Part shown: piece after piece, positions 9,156-17,409 of the stretch | Layout of the letters: every line of letters starts with the position of its first letter | Numbering within the stretch: position 1 is the first letter of the stretch | From: Niveibacterium sp. SC-1 | GTDB lineage: Bacteria; Pseudomonadota; Gammaproteobacteria; Burkholderiales; Rhodocyclaceae | Assembly: GCF_038235435.1 (NCBI RefSeq) | Contig: NZ_CP151275.1 | Span: 3,596,001-3,660,000 of the forward strand | Length of the DNA: 64,000 bases | Reading direction: 5' to 3' | Program-made: the position numbers and the translations under genes | Notes under the pieces: model-generated | The model's input: the letters and a program-made list of their open reading frames with translations, nothing else | What the model was told of the DNA's origin: nothing | Database searches by the model: none

Positions 9156-11063
9156 ATGCCCCTGCTCACCCTCGACAACGCCTGTCTCGCCTTTGGCGAT
9201 GTCGCCCTGCTCGACCACGCCGCCCTGGTGGTGGAGCCACGCGAGAAGATCGCCCTCATCGGCCGCAACGGCACCGGCAAAAGCTCGCTCCTGCGCGCGA
9301 TGGCCGACGAAGCCGCGCGGCTCGATGACGGCACGATCTGGCGCCAACCCGGACTGCGCATGGCCTACGTCGCCCAGGAGCCGGACTTCGCGCTCGACCG
9401 CAGCGTCTTCGCCACCGTGGCCGAGGGCGTGGGTGAGACCGCGCGCCTGATCGCCGACTACCACGAGGCCGCGCATGCGCTCGCGGGCGGCGACGAAGCG
9501 GCCATGTCGCGCCTGTCCGAACTGCAGCATGCGCTGGAGGCCGGCAACGGCTGGGTGCTACACCACAAGGTCGAGCAGGTCCTCACGCGTCTGCGCCTGG
9601 ACGGCGATACGCGGGTCGACAGCCTTTCCGGTGGCGGCGTCAAGCGCGTGGCGCTGGCCCGCGCGCTGGTGGGCGAACCCGAACTGCTCCTGCTCGACGA
9701 GCCGACCAACCATCTGGACATCGACGCGATCGCCTGGCTGGAAGAGCTGATCCGCAGCCACGGCGGCGCGGTGGTGGTGATCACCCACGACCGCAGCTTC
9801 ATGGACGCCGTCGCGACGCGCATCGTCGAACTGGACCGCGGCAAGCTCGCGAGCTTCCCCGGCAGCTTCACCGAATACCAGCGGCGCAAGGCCGAGCTGT
9901 TGGCGATGGAAGAGAAGGCCAACGCCGAGTTCGACAAGTTCCTCGCGCAGGAGGAAACCTGGATCCGCAAGGGCGTGGAAGCCCGCCGCACGCGCAGCGT
10001 CGGCCGGGTGGCGCGGCTGGAGTCACTGCGCGCACAGCGCACGGCACGCCGCGAACGCCTGGGCCAGGTGAGTTTCCAGCTCGAACGCGGCGACGCCAGC
10101 GGGCAGATGGTGTCCGAGCTGCACGGCGTCTCCAAGCGCTACGGTGCGCGCACGGTGGTGCGCGACTTCTCCACCCGCATCATGCGCGGCGACCGGCTCG
10201 GCTTCATCGGCCCCAACGGCGCGGGCAAGACCACCCTGCTCAAGCTCATCCTCGGCGAGCTGCAACCCGACGACGGCCAGGTGCGCGTCGGCACGCGTCT
10301 GCAGATCGCGTACTTCGACCAGTTCCGTACCCAGCTCGATCCGGAAGCCGTGCTCACCGAGGTGATCAGCCCGGGTTCGGAGTTCGTCGAGATCGGCGGC
10401 ACCCGCAAGCATGTGATCGGCTACCTGGGCGACTTCCTCTTCGCGCCCAGCCGCGCCCGCTCGCCGGTGAAGTCGCTGTCCGGCGGCGAACGCAACCGCC
10501 TGCTGCTCGCCCGCCTGTTCGCCCGCCCGGCCAATGTGCTGGTGCTGGACGAACCGACCAATGACCTCGATATCGAGACCCTGGAGCTGCTCGAAGAACT
10601 GCTACAGGACTACGCCGGCACCGTGATGCTGGTGAGCCACGACCGCGCCTTCCTCGACAACGTGGTGACGCAGGTCATCGCCTCGGAGGGTGACGGCACC
10701 TGGAAAGAGTACGCCGGCGGCTACAGCGACTGGGCCCGCGTGCGGCCTGGTCCGTCCGCGCCCACGACTGACGCGAAATCTGCGAAGCCGGCGACGCCGG
10801 CGCCGGCCGCCGTGGCCAGCGCAGAAGCGAAGCCTGCCGCGAAGAAACTCAGCTTCAACGAAAAACGCGAGCTCGATGCCCTGCCCGAACGCATCGCCAA
10901 GCTCGAAGCCGAACAAGGCTCCTTGCAGCAGCGCCTCGCCGACCCCGAGATCTACCGCTCGCAGGCCGCCGAGGTGCCGAAGATGAACACGCGCCTTGCC
11001 GAGATCGAGGAGCAGCTGCTGGAGATGCTGGACCGCTGGTCGGAGCTCGAATCGCGCACCTGA
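9156..11063 (+). CDS. uup: ABC-F ATPase Uup
   Basis: 635 residues with two nucleotide-binding domains and no membrane segments. Domain 1 has Walker A GRNGTGKSS, signature LSGGGVKRVALARAL and Walker B LLLLDEPTNHLD. Domain 2 has GPNGAGKTT, LSGGERNRLLLARL and VLVLDEPTNDLD. The two are joined by the basic P-site interaction linker, and the C-terminal 80 residues form a charged coiled coil (KLSFNEKRELDALPERIAKL), which is the Uup hallmark among ABC-F proteins. Uup binds ribosomes and DNA and limits precise transposon excision. The stop codon is the first of four TGA triplets in a 13-base repeat. Confidence 0.92.
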   Translation: MPLLTLDNACLAFGDVALLDHAALVVEPREKIALIGRNGTGKSSLLRAMADEAARLDDGTIWRQPGLRMAYVAQEPDFALDRSVFATVAEGVGETARLIADYHEAAHALAGGDEAAMSRLSELQHALEAGNGWVLHHKVEQVLTRLRLDGDTRVDSLSGGGVKRVALARALVGEPELLLLDEPTNHLDIDAIAWLEELIRSHGGAVVVITHDRSFMDAVATRIVELDRGKLASFPGSFTEYQRRKAELLAMEEKANAEFDKFLAQEETWIRKGVEARRTRSVGRVARLESLRAQRTARRERLGQVSFQLERGDASGQMVSELHGVSKRYGARTVVRDFSTRIMRGDRLGFIGPNGAGKTTLLKLILGELQPDDGQVRVGTRLQIAYFDQFRTQLDPEAVLTEVISPGSEFVEIGGTRKHVIGYLGDFLFAPSRARSPVKSLSGGERNRLLLARLFARPANVLVLDEPTNDLDIETLELLEELLQDYAGTVMLVSHDRAFLDNVVTQVIASEGDGTWKEYAGGYSDWARVRPGPSAPTTDAKSAKPATPAPAAVASAEAKPAAKKLSFNEKRELDALPERIAKLEAEQGSLQQRLADPEIYRSQAAEVPKMNTRLAEIEEQLLEMLDRWSELESRT

Positions 11064-11104
11064 GTCACGCACCTGAGTCACGCACCTGAATCACCCACCT
11101 GAGC
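11052..11104. repeat. 13-base tandem repeat carrying stop codons in three frames
   Basis: The unit TGAGTCACGCACC occurs twice (11061, 11074), a third copy with two changes starts at 11087, and a fourth TGA starts at 11100. A partial unit precedes it. Because the period is 13, successive TGA triplets fall in different reading frames. The first one is the uup stop codon. Confidence 0.8.
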
Positions 11105-11114
11105 GGTGTGCCGT

Positions 11115-13046
11115 TCAGCTCGGCCGCAGGCGCTCCGTCACCGCCGGCCCGGTCACGCCGGCCACGCCCAGTTCCGCCAGCGTCTGCCATTCGGCGGTCG
11201 TGCTCACGCGCTCGGCCAGGACCTGGATGTCCAGGCCGCGCGCGACATCGACGATCGCCTTGATGAGGCGCTGGTTGCCGGCGTTCTCCTCGATGCCGGC
11301 GACGAAGCTGCCGTCCACCTTGAGGTAGTCCACTCGTTGCGCGTAGAGCCGCGGGATGGCCGAGAAGTGGCGGCCAAAGTGTTCGATGCCGAGCTTGCAG
11401 CCGTGCTGCGACAGGATGGGCGCAACGGCCGCCAGGCCGGAGAGCCCCTGGTCGAGGCCCCGCTCCGAAACCTCCACCCACAAGCGTCGCGCCATCGCGG
11501 GCGACGCGGCAAGACGGCGCTGCAGCCCTTCGCGGAACTGCAGGTCGGTCAGCGAGATCGGCGAGAGATTCACCGCGATCGGGCCGGTGACATGGTGCAG
11601 GCGCTGCAGCGCAAGCTCCACGGCGAGCAGATCCAGCGCCACCGTCATGCCGAGCCGATCGGCCGCGGGCATGAACTGGCCGGCGGTCCAGGGTGCGCCG
11701 TCGTCCGGCGCGCGCATGCGCATCATTGCCTCTTCATGCCAGGCGCGGCCGTCGATATGCGCGACCGGGAATCCCGCCAGAGCAAAGTCGCGCGCTGCCA
11801 GCGCGGCTTGCAGGAGGCTGCGCCACTCCTCCTGGGTGCGGGCCACCAGAGGCGTGTCGTAGGCGCTGATCACCGGCTCCGCATCCTCGCCCCGCTCGGC
11901 GCGCATCAAGGCCGCGTCGGCGCGGGCCATCACATGGCCGAGTTCGTCTCCACGATGGAAGAGCGCCACGCCGACGAAGCCCACCGGGCTGCGGTCGGCA
12001 TGGCCGTGACGATGCAGGGCCTCGAGGGCGCGGGCGGCCGACGCCGCAAGCCTGCTCGCGGTGTCGGGGTCGGCGCCGGGCATCAACCAGGCGAAGTCCG
12101 CACCGTTGAGCCGCGCGAGGAAGTGTTCGGCCTCGCCGTCGGCCACCTCGCGCAGGACGTCCGCGGTCGAGCGCAGGAGCGCGTCGGTACGCTCGCGCCC
12201 GAGGCGACGGTTCAGATCGGCAAGCCCGGCGATGCGCACCAGGGCCAGGGCGCCGGTGGGCGCGGCGTCTTCGTCCTGCAGCTCGCTGCGCAGGCGACCA
12301 AGGAAGAAGCCGCGGTTGGGCAAGGAAGTCAGCGGATCGCGGTTGGCCTCGGTGCGCAGGTCCTCGATGCGCGCGGCCTGTTCGCCGAACATCACGCGCA
12401 CCCGGTCGACCATGAGGTTGAGCGCGCGCACGGCCGAGCGTAGCTCGCGCACCTTGGGCTCGCGCATGGTGACGAAGCGACGCTCGCCGATCGCCTCGGC
12501 CTGCGCGACCATTTCGTTGAGTGGTCCGCGCAGCCAGCGCACCAGCACGCTGAGACTCAAGCCGAGGATCAGCGCGAGGCCGGCCATGACGACGCAAAGC
12601 TGGAGCGCGCCCTGCCACAGCGCCTCATAGGCGAAGCGCACCTGCGGCACCAGGGTCACGCGACCGGCCTGGTTCCAGCCGCGGTTGACCAGGGCGGTGC
12701 CGGGCTGCGGGTCCAGCCGTAGGAGGCCGGTGAACCAGGCGGGCGCGTCGCTCGCGGAGGTCTCGCTCACCCGCTCGGCCACGGTCTTGCCGCGCGCGTC
12801 TTCGTAGCGGATGCGCGCGTAGTGGCCGGAGTCGAAGAGCGCGCTCACCATCAGCTCGGCGGTGGCCTCGTCCTTGGCTTGCTGCGACATCGAGAGCGCC
12901 AGCGCCGCCGCGCCGTCCGTGGCCTGGGCCAGCAGTTGCTGCTGGAGGTAGCTGCGCGCGGTGATGAGGCTCACCGCGAAGCTGCCCGCGAAGGCGAGCG
13001 CGCACGCGGCGAGGGCAACGATCCAGAGCTGGCGGAGCAATGACAT
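11115..13046 (-). CDS. lapD: LapD-type inside-out c-di-GMP receptor
   Basis: 643 residues. A membrane segment at 7-28, a periplasmic LapD/MoxY-like domain, a second membrane segment near 152-172, HAMP, then degenerate GGDEF and EAL domains. The GGDEF site reads RLNGADF and the EAL site HEEAMMR, while IEHFGRHF replaces DDFGTG, so neither catalytic site is intact; NLSPISL is kept. This is the LapD pattern: c-di-GMP is bound by the dead EAL domain and the signal is passed outward. The periplasmic domain ends with NRGWNQAG, whose Trp124 matches the position of the tryptophan (W125) by which Pseudomonas LapD holds LapG. It lies 23 bases downstream of lapG, evidently as one operon. Confidence 0.9.
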   Translation of the reverse strand: MSLLRQLWIVALAACALAFAGSFAVSLITARSYLQQQLLAQATDGAAALALSMSQQAKDEATAELMVSALFDSGHYARIRYEDARGKTVAERVSETSASDAPAWFTGLLRLDPQPGTALVNRGWNQAGRVTLVPQVRFAYEALWQGALQLCVVMAGLALILGLSLSVLVRWLRGPLNEMVAQAEAIGERRFVTMREPKVRELRSAVRALNLMVDRVRVMFGEQAARIEDLRTEANRDPLTSLPNRGFFLGRLRSELQDEDAAPTGALALVRIAGLADLNRRLGRERTDALLRSTADVLREVADGEAEHFLARLNGADFAWLMPGADPDTASRLAASAARALEALHRHGHADRSPVGFVGVALFHRGDELGHVMARADAALMRAERGEDAEPVISAYDTPLVARTQEEWRSLLQAALAARDFALAGFPVAHIDGRAWHEEAMMRMRAPDDGAPWTAGQFMPAADRLGMTVALDLLAVELALQRLHHVTGPIAVNLSPISLTDLQFREGLQRRLAASPAMARRLWVEVSERGLDQGLSGLAAVAPILSQHGCKLGIEHFGRHFSAIPRLYAQRVDYLKVDGSFVAGIEENAGNQRLIKAIVDVARGLDIQVLAERVSTTAEWQTLAELGVAGVTGPAVTERLRPS

Positions 13047-13069
13047 GGGTGTTCCTCTTTGAATCTCGG

Positions 13070-13789
13070 CTATTGCGGGGCGTAGCCTTCGGAGCGCATG
13101 CGCAGCAGCAGCCCCTTCCAGCGCGTGAGCCGTTCGATCGAGCTGACCGAGCCGCTGGCGTACACGCCCTCGCTGTTGAAACTGAAAACGGGCGTCAGGT
13201 CCGGGCGGCGCGAAGCGGGCCGGATCTCGCCAATCAGGTTGTCGAGCACCTCTGGCTCGCCGTCAGGCGTGGCGTAGTAGCCAAGCACCATGTGCGCCTG
13301 TGTGATGCTGCTCTCGGGCCCGCCGATGCGCGCACGCACATAGATGAGCCGCAGCTTCGCGGCGTCCACGCCGGCTTCGCGCAGGCTGAAGTACTTGGCC
13401 AGGGCGAAGTCTTCGCAGTCGCCGGCGCCACGCCCCAGGGTCTCGATCGGCGTGGCCCAGTAGTCGGCCTGGTTCCAGATCTCCTGATCGTCGGCGAAGC
13501 GTATCCGTCGATTGAAGAAGTCATTGACGCTACGCAGCTGCTGCGCCTCGGCCCTGCCGGGAAGACCGGCCACCAGGGCGCGCCACTCGCGTACGGCCGC
13601 AGCCCCGCCGGCCCCGTAGCGCTGCGCGGCGCCCTCGATCATCTGCGCGTCGTTCGCCGCCCACGCGAGCAGCGCACAGCACAGGGCCGCCAGCACAAAC
13701 ACGGCGTGCATCCAGCTGCGGGCCCGCAATGCGGGAATGAACCGTTGGGCGCGGGCGGTCACGGGGCGTGATTGCAGCCCTGCGCGCAA
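13070..13789 (-). CDS. lapG: LapG-type periplasmic cysteine protease
   Basis: 239 residues with an N-terminal membrane/signal segment (about 28-45) and a transglutaminase-like protease domain (BTLCP, PF06035). The triad is visible: Cys125 in GAGDCEDFALAKYF, His166 in TQAHMVLGYY and Asp183 in EPEVLDNL. The spacing is close to that of Pseudomonas LapG. LapG cuts the N-terminal retention module of LapA-type adhesins at a di-alanine and so releases cells from biofilm, unless LapD holds it when c-di-GMP is high. The likely substrate is the giant adhesin at 50421-61409. First gene of the lapG-lapD operon. Confidence 0.92.
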   Translation of the reverse strand: MRAGLQSRPVTARAQRFIPALRARSWMHAVFVLAALCCALLAWAANDAQMIEGAAQRYGAGGAAAVREWRALVAGLPGRAEAQQLRSVNDFFNRRIRFADDQEIWNQADYWATPIETLGRGAGDCEDFALAKYFSLREAGVDAAKLRLIYVRARIGGPESSITQAHMVLGYYATPDGEPEVLDNLIGEIRPASRRPDLTPVFSFNSEGVYASGSVSSIERLTRWKGLLLRMRSEGYAPQ

Positions 13790-13933
13790 GCCGCGTCAAG
13801 CCTCGCGCAGCAGCGATGACGCGGTGCAAAAGCAAATAGGAGTTAAATTTTCCGACACACGTGTCAAATCTTGGCGCACGGTGGTCCGGGCTCTCCGTAA
13901 GGTCTGTATGGTCTGCACATCACTTTGGTCAGA

Positions 13934-13964
13934 CCCGGGCATTTATGCGATTGCGATGCCCGGG
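13934..13964. promoter_or_regulatory. Inverted repeat upstream of the TolC-like gene
   Basis: CCCGGGCAT and ATGCCCGGG form a 9-base inverted repeat with a 13-base spacer, 31 bases before the TolC-like start. It may be an operator or a leader hairpin. An AT-rich stretch with the palindrome ACACGTGT (13857-13864) lies further up. The rest of the 205-base lapG/tolC gap shows no gene. Confidence 0.4.
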
Positions 13965-13994
13965 CACTGACATGGCTCCAAGGAAAGCTCCCCC

Positions 13995-15830
13995 ATGAAG
14001 CGTCCCGACATTCGCGCGATCGGCCTCGCAGCGGCTCTGACAATGAGCCCCGCGGCCTTCGCGACCAGCAACCTCCAGCAGGCGGTCGAGCAGGCCATCC
14101 TGCACAACCCCGAAACCAGCTCGCGCTATCACAACCTGCGCGCCGCCGAGGAAGAGCAGAGCGCCTCGCGCGGCAACTACCTGCCGCGCCTGGACGTGCA
14201 GGCCTTCGCCGGCACCGAACGGCAGGACTATCCGACCCGGCGGGATTCGAGCTGGTACAGCCACCCCGGCGCCTCGGCCACGCTGCGCCAGATGCTCTTC
14301 GACGGCTTCGCGACCTCGAACGACGTCAAGCGCCTCGGCTACGCCAAGCTTACGCGCTACTACGAGCTGCTCAGCGCCTCGGACGACACCGCGCTGGAAG
14401 CCGCCCGCGCCTACATCGACGTGCTGCGCTACCGCCGGCTCTCCGAGCTGGCCAGCGACAACTGGGCGACCCACAAGGACATCTACGGGCAGATCGAAGA
14501 CCGCGTCAAAGCCGGCGTCGGCCGCCGGGTGGACCTCGAACAGGCCGCCGGCCGGCTCGCGCTCGCGCGCTCCAACTGGCTCACCGAGACCACCAACCTG
14601 CATGACGTCATGCAGCGCTACAAGCGCATCATCGGCGACCTGCCGGCCGAGCAGCTCGCCGGCCTGCCGCGCCTGGACGACAAGCTGCCCAAGGGCAGCA
14701 ATCCGCTGCCGACCCTCGTCGCCGCGAATCCAGGCTTCCGTGCAGCGGTGGCCAACCTGCGCAGCGCGCGTGCCGAGACGGACCTGCGCCGTTCGGCCAA
14801 CATGCCCAACGTCGAGCTGCAGGTCGGCCAGAACTGGGACCGCAATCTCGACAACATCAATGGCAACTACAACTCGACCACGGCCCGTGTCGTGCTCAAC
14901 TACAACCTCTTCCGGGGTGGCTCCGACCAGGCGCGCATTCGTCAGGCGAGCGAGCTGTACTACGGCGCGGTGGACGTCCGCGATCGCACCTGCCGTGAAG
15001 TCGTGCAGACCTCGTCGATCGCGCTCAACGACGTGCGCGCCCTGGCCGAGCAGTTCGGCTACCTGGAGCAGCACGCGCTGTCCACCGAGAAGGCGCGGGA
15101 CGCCTACCGCCAGCAGTTCGACATCGGCCAGCGCACCCTGCTCGACTTGCTGGACACCGAGAACGAACTCTTCGATGCGCGCCGCGCGCTGACCAACGCC
15201 CAGTACGACCGCGAACTCGCGAGCTTCCGGGTGCTCGCCGCCGGCAGCGGCCTGCTCGCCGCGCTGGACCTGGCGCCCATCGCCAAGGACGCGCCGGAGG
15301 AAGATCGGCAGGAAGCGCCCACGCAGGACATGGCCACGGCCTGTGCCAACGAGTACTACCAGGCCTCATCGCTGGATGTGGACGCCGCCGCCGCGCGCCA
15401 TGTGAGCGTGCGCCGCGCCGACCCCCTGGTCGTAGCCGCGCAGGCGCCCAAGGAACCCGTCAAGGCCGCCTCACCCGAGGCCGAGATCAACGCCTGGCTG
15501 CAATCCTGGGCCAAGGCCTGGGAGTCCAAGGACATGACGGCCTATCGCCGCTTCTACTCCAGCGAGTTCAAGCCGGAGTGGGGTCGCAACAGCGAGGAGT
15601 GGCTGCGCTTCCGCGAGAAGTACGTGCAGAACAAGAAGGGCCCGATCTCGCTGGAGATCGGCACCGCCGAGATCAAGCCGCTGGACAAGGGCGAAGTCGA
15701 GGTGAGCTTCCCGCAGCGCTTCGCCGCAGACGACTTCAAGGACGGCGTGCGCAAAACCCTGGTGATCCGCAAGGAAGCCGACGGCTGGAAGATCGTGCGC
15801 GAATACGCGGTGCCGCCCACCCGCTACTGA
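13995..15830 (+). CDS. TolC-family outer-membrane factor fused to an NTF2-like domain (LapE candidate)
   Basis: 611 residues. A signal peptide ends near AAFATSN (about residue 23). Residues about 25-430 are a TolC-type outer-membrane factor with two long-helix repeats, as shown by LQQAVEQAILHNPE, the GRRVDLEQAAGRLALAR region and FDIGQRTLLDLLDTENELFDARRALTNAQYD near the end. Residues about 490-611 (AEINAWLQSWAKAWESKDMT to KIVREYAV) form an extra NTF2/SnoaL-like domain ending in a strand-rich WKIVREY segment. Such domains are known in periplasmic cell-envelope proteins. Divergent from lapG-lapD, so it is probably the pore of the type I exporter for the adhesin. Confidence 0.88.
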   Translation: MKRPDIRAIGLAAALTMSPAAFATSNLQQAVEQAILHNPETSSRYHNLRAAEEEQSASRGNYLPRLDVQAFAGTERQDYPTRRDSSWYSHPGASATLRQMLFDGFATSNDVKRLGYAKLTRYYELLSASDDTALEAARAYIDVLRYRRLSELASDNWATHKDIYGQIEDRVKAGVGRRVDLEQAAGRLALARSNWLTETTNLHDVMQRYKRIIGDLPAEQLAGLPRLDDKLPKGSNPLPTLVAANPGFRAAVANLRSARAETDLRRSANMPNVELQVGQNWDRNLDNINGNYNSTTARVVLNYNLFRGGSDQARIRQASELYYGAVDVRDRTCREVVQTSSIALNDVRALAEQFGYLEQHALSTEKARDAYRQQFDIGQRTLLDLLDTENELFDARRALTNAQYDRELASFRVLAAGSGLLAALDLAPIAKDAPEEDRQEAPTQDMATACANEYYQASSLDVDAAAARHVSVRRADPLVVAAQAPKEPVKAASPEAEINAWLQSWAKAWESKDMTAYRRFYSSEFKPEWGRNSEEWLRFREKYVQNKKGPISLEIGTAEIKPLDKGEVEVSFPQRFAADDFKDGVRKTLVIRKEADGWKIVREYAVPPTRY

Positions 15831-15844
15831 GGCGGGCCGCCGTA

Positions 15845-15882
15845 CAAAGACAAAGCCCCGCAATTGCGGGGCTTTGTCTTTG
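15845..15882. terminator. Bidirectional terminator between tolC-like and Rieske genes
   Basis: A 38-base perfect palindrome with core GCCCCGCAATTGCGGGGC and flanks CAAAGACAAA/TTTGTCTTTG. It lies between convergent genes, 15 bases after the TolC-like stop and 31 bases before the end of the Rieske gene, so it can serve both strands. Confidence 0.85.
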
Positions 15883-15913
15883 GCGCGTCTTTGGTGGGTC
15901 CGACCGCGCGGGC

Positions 15914-17020
15914 TCAGCCTTCCAGATGCGGGCCCATCATGCGACGGTAGAACTCGTGGAAGTGCTGCATGCCGTCTTCCATCGGGCTCTGGTACGGGCC
16001 GACTTCATTGCGCCCTTCCTTCCACAGCGCGCGCCGGCCGCGGTCCATGCGCTCGCCGATCTCGTCGTCCTCGATGCAGGTCTCCATGTAGGCCGCCTGT
16101 TCGGCCTTGATGAATTCCGGCTCGAAGGCCGCGATCTCTTCGGGGTAGTAGAACTCGACCACGTTAGTGGTGCGATCCACCCCGCGCGGGATCAGGGAGC
16201 TGACCACCAGCACATGCGGATACCACTCGACCATCACGTTCGGGAAATACGTGAGCCAGATCGCGCCGTGCGGAGGCAACTTGCCACCGTAGTAGTCGAG
16301 CACCGCCTGATGCCACTTGGCATAGGCCTGGCTGCCCGGCCGCGCGAGGTTGGTCACGCCCACGCGCTGCACCGAATACCAGTCGCCGAACTGCCAGGTC
16401 AGGTCGTCACAGGTGACGAAGCCCCCCAGGCCGGGATGGAAAGGCGCGACGTGGTAGTCCTCCAGATAGACCTCGATGAAGGTCTTCCAGTTGTAGTTGC
16501 ACTCGTGGATCTCGACGTGATCGAGCACGTAGCCGGAGAAATCCAGCTGATCCGCGAGGTTCATGCCCGCCAGGTCGGCGTTGGCCGAGCGCGGCCCCTT
16601 GAAGAGCAGGCCCTGCCAGTTCTCCAGCTTGTCGCGCCTGAGGTTGAGGCAAGGCTTTTGCGCGAACTGCGGCGCGCCGATCAGCTCGCCTTCGCCGGAA
16701 TAGGTCCAGCGGTGGATCGGGCAGACGATGTTCTCGGCCTTGCCCGAGCCTTCGAGCATGATCGCCTGGCGATGGCGACAGACGTTGGACATCAGCCAAT
16801 GATCCTGGCCGTCGTTCGACAGCAGTTTGGCGTGGTCCAGCCACTCCAGGGAGCGGAAGTCGCGGCGCTCCGGAACCATGAGGGCGTGGCCCGCGTAGCC
16901 AGGACCGGCATCGAAGATAAGGCGCTGCTCCAGCTCGAAAACTTTCTCGTCGAAGTACCACGATACCGGCAGCTGCGATGCGGCCGGCGCGAGTTCAGCC
17001 CGAGTGGCGATTGCCGTCAT
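15914..17020 (-). CDS. Rieske non-heme iron oxygenase, alpha subunit
   Basis: 368 residues. The Rieske [2Fe-2S] ligands are Cys81-x-His83 (NVCRHRQ) and Cys100-x2-His103 (IVCPIHRW). The mononuclear iron site is shown by EVYLEDYHVAPFHP, with His190 and His195. Length and motifs fit aromatic ring-hydroxylating oxygenases, including quaternary-amine demethylases, which hydroxylate or demethylate using electrons from a separate reductase. No reductase or small subunit is nearby, and the substrate is not predictable. A good ribosome binding site (GAGGA) precedes the ATG. A perfect palindrome lies just upstream. Confidence 0.87.
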   Translation of the reverse strand: MTAIATRAELAPAASQLPVSWYFDEKVFELEQRLIFDAGPGYAGHALMVPERRDFRSLEWLDHAKLLSNDGQDHWLMSNVCRHRQAIMLEGSGKAENIVCPIHRWTYSGEGELIGAPQFAQKPCLNLRRDKLENWQGLLFKGPRSANADLAGMNLADQLDFSGYVLDHVEIHECNYNWKTFIEVYLEDYHVAPFHPGLGGFVTCDDLTWQFGDWYSVQRVGVTNLARPGSQAYAKWHQAVLDYYGGKLPPHGAIWLTYFPNVMVEWYPHVLVVSSLIPRGVDRTTNVVEFYYPEEIAAFEPEFIKAEQAAYMETCIEDDEIGERMDRGRRALWKEGRNEVGPYQSPMEDGMQHFHEFYRRMMGPHLEG

Positions 17021-17039
17021 CCTCGAAGTCCTCCCGAAC

Positions 17040-17053
17040 CCGACCTAGGTCGG
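17040..17053. promoter_or_regulatory. 14-base palindrome upstream of the Rieske gene
   Basis: CCGACCTAGGTCGG is a perfect palindrome 20 bases before the Rieske start codon. It could bind a dimeric repressor or be a leader element. No regulator gene adjoins it. Confidence 0.4.
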
Positions 17054-17074
17054 CGAATAAAAAAGGGCTCAAAG

Positions 17075-17080
17075 TATAAT
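17075..17080 (+). promoter_or_regulatory. Possible -10 box (TATAAT) for xseB-ispA-dxs
   Basis: A consensus TATAAT in an AT-rich island between divergent genes, 90 bases before xseB. No good -35 hexamer is seen at 16-18 bases, so the call is weak. Confidence 0.35.
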
Positions 17081-17169
17081 TAAAACAACGATGTACGAAA
17101 AGCCCGCCGTCTCAGGCAAGATACGCGGTCCGGCGCAGCCCGCGTGTGCGCCCGGCCAGCCCTGCATCC

Positions 17170-17409
17170 ATGCCCAAGATCACCGACAAACCCAAGTCCT
17201 TCGAAGCGGCCCTGTCCGAGCTTGAATCCATCGTTTCGGCCATGGAATCCAGCGAACTGCCGCTCGAACAGGCGCTGAGCCAGTACGAGCGCGGCATCCG
17301 GCTCCTGCGCTATTGCGACGACACCCTGGCTGGCGCGGAACAGAAAATCCGCGTACTGGAGAACGAACAACTCGTCCCGCTGCCCTCGGAAGAGGACGCC
17401 GAAGAATGA
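17170..17409 (+). CDS. xseB: Exodeoxyribonuclease VII small subunit
   Basis: 79 residues. The sequence SFEAALSELESIVSAMESSE and LPLEQALSQYERGIRLLRYC is the typical two-helix XseB pattern, followed by an acidic tail. The subunit binds XseA to form exonuclease VII, which degrades single-stranded DNA. As in many proteobacteria it is the first gene of an xseB-ispA-dxs cluster; its stop overlaps the ispA start (ATGA at 17406-17409). The ATG at 17170 is chosen because the protein then starts MPKITDKPKSFE. Confidence 0.93.
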   Translation: MPKITDKPKSFEAALSELESIVSAMESSELPLEQALSQYERGIRLLRYCDDTLAGAEQKIRVLENEQLVPLPSEEDAEE

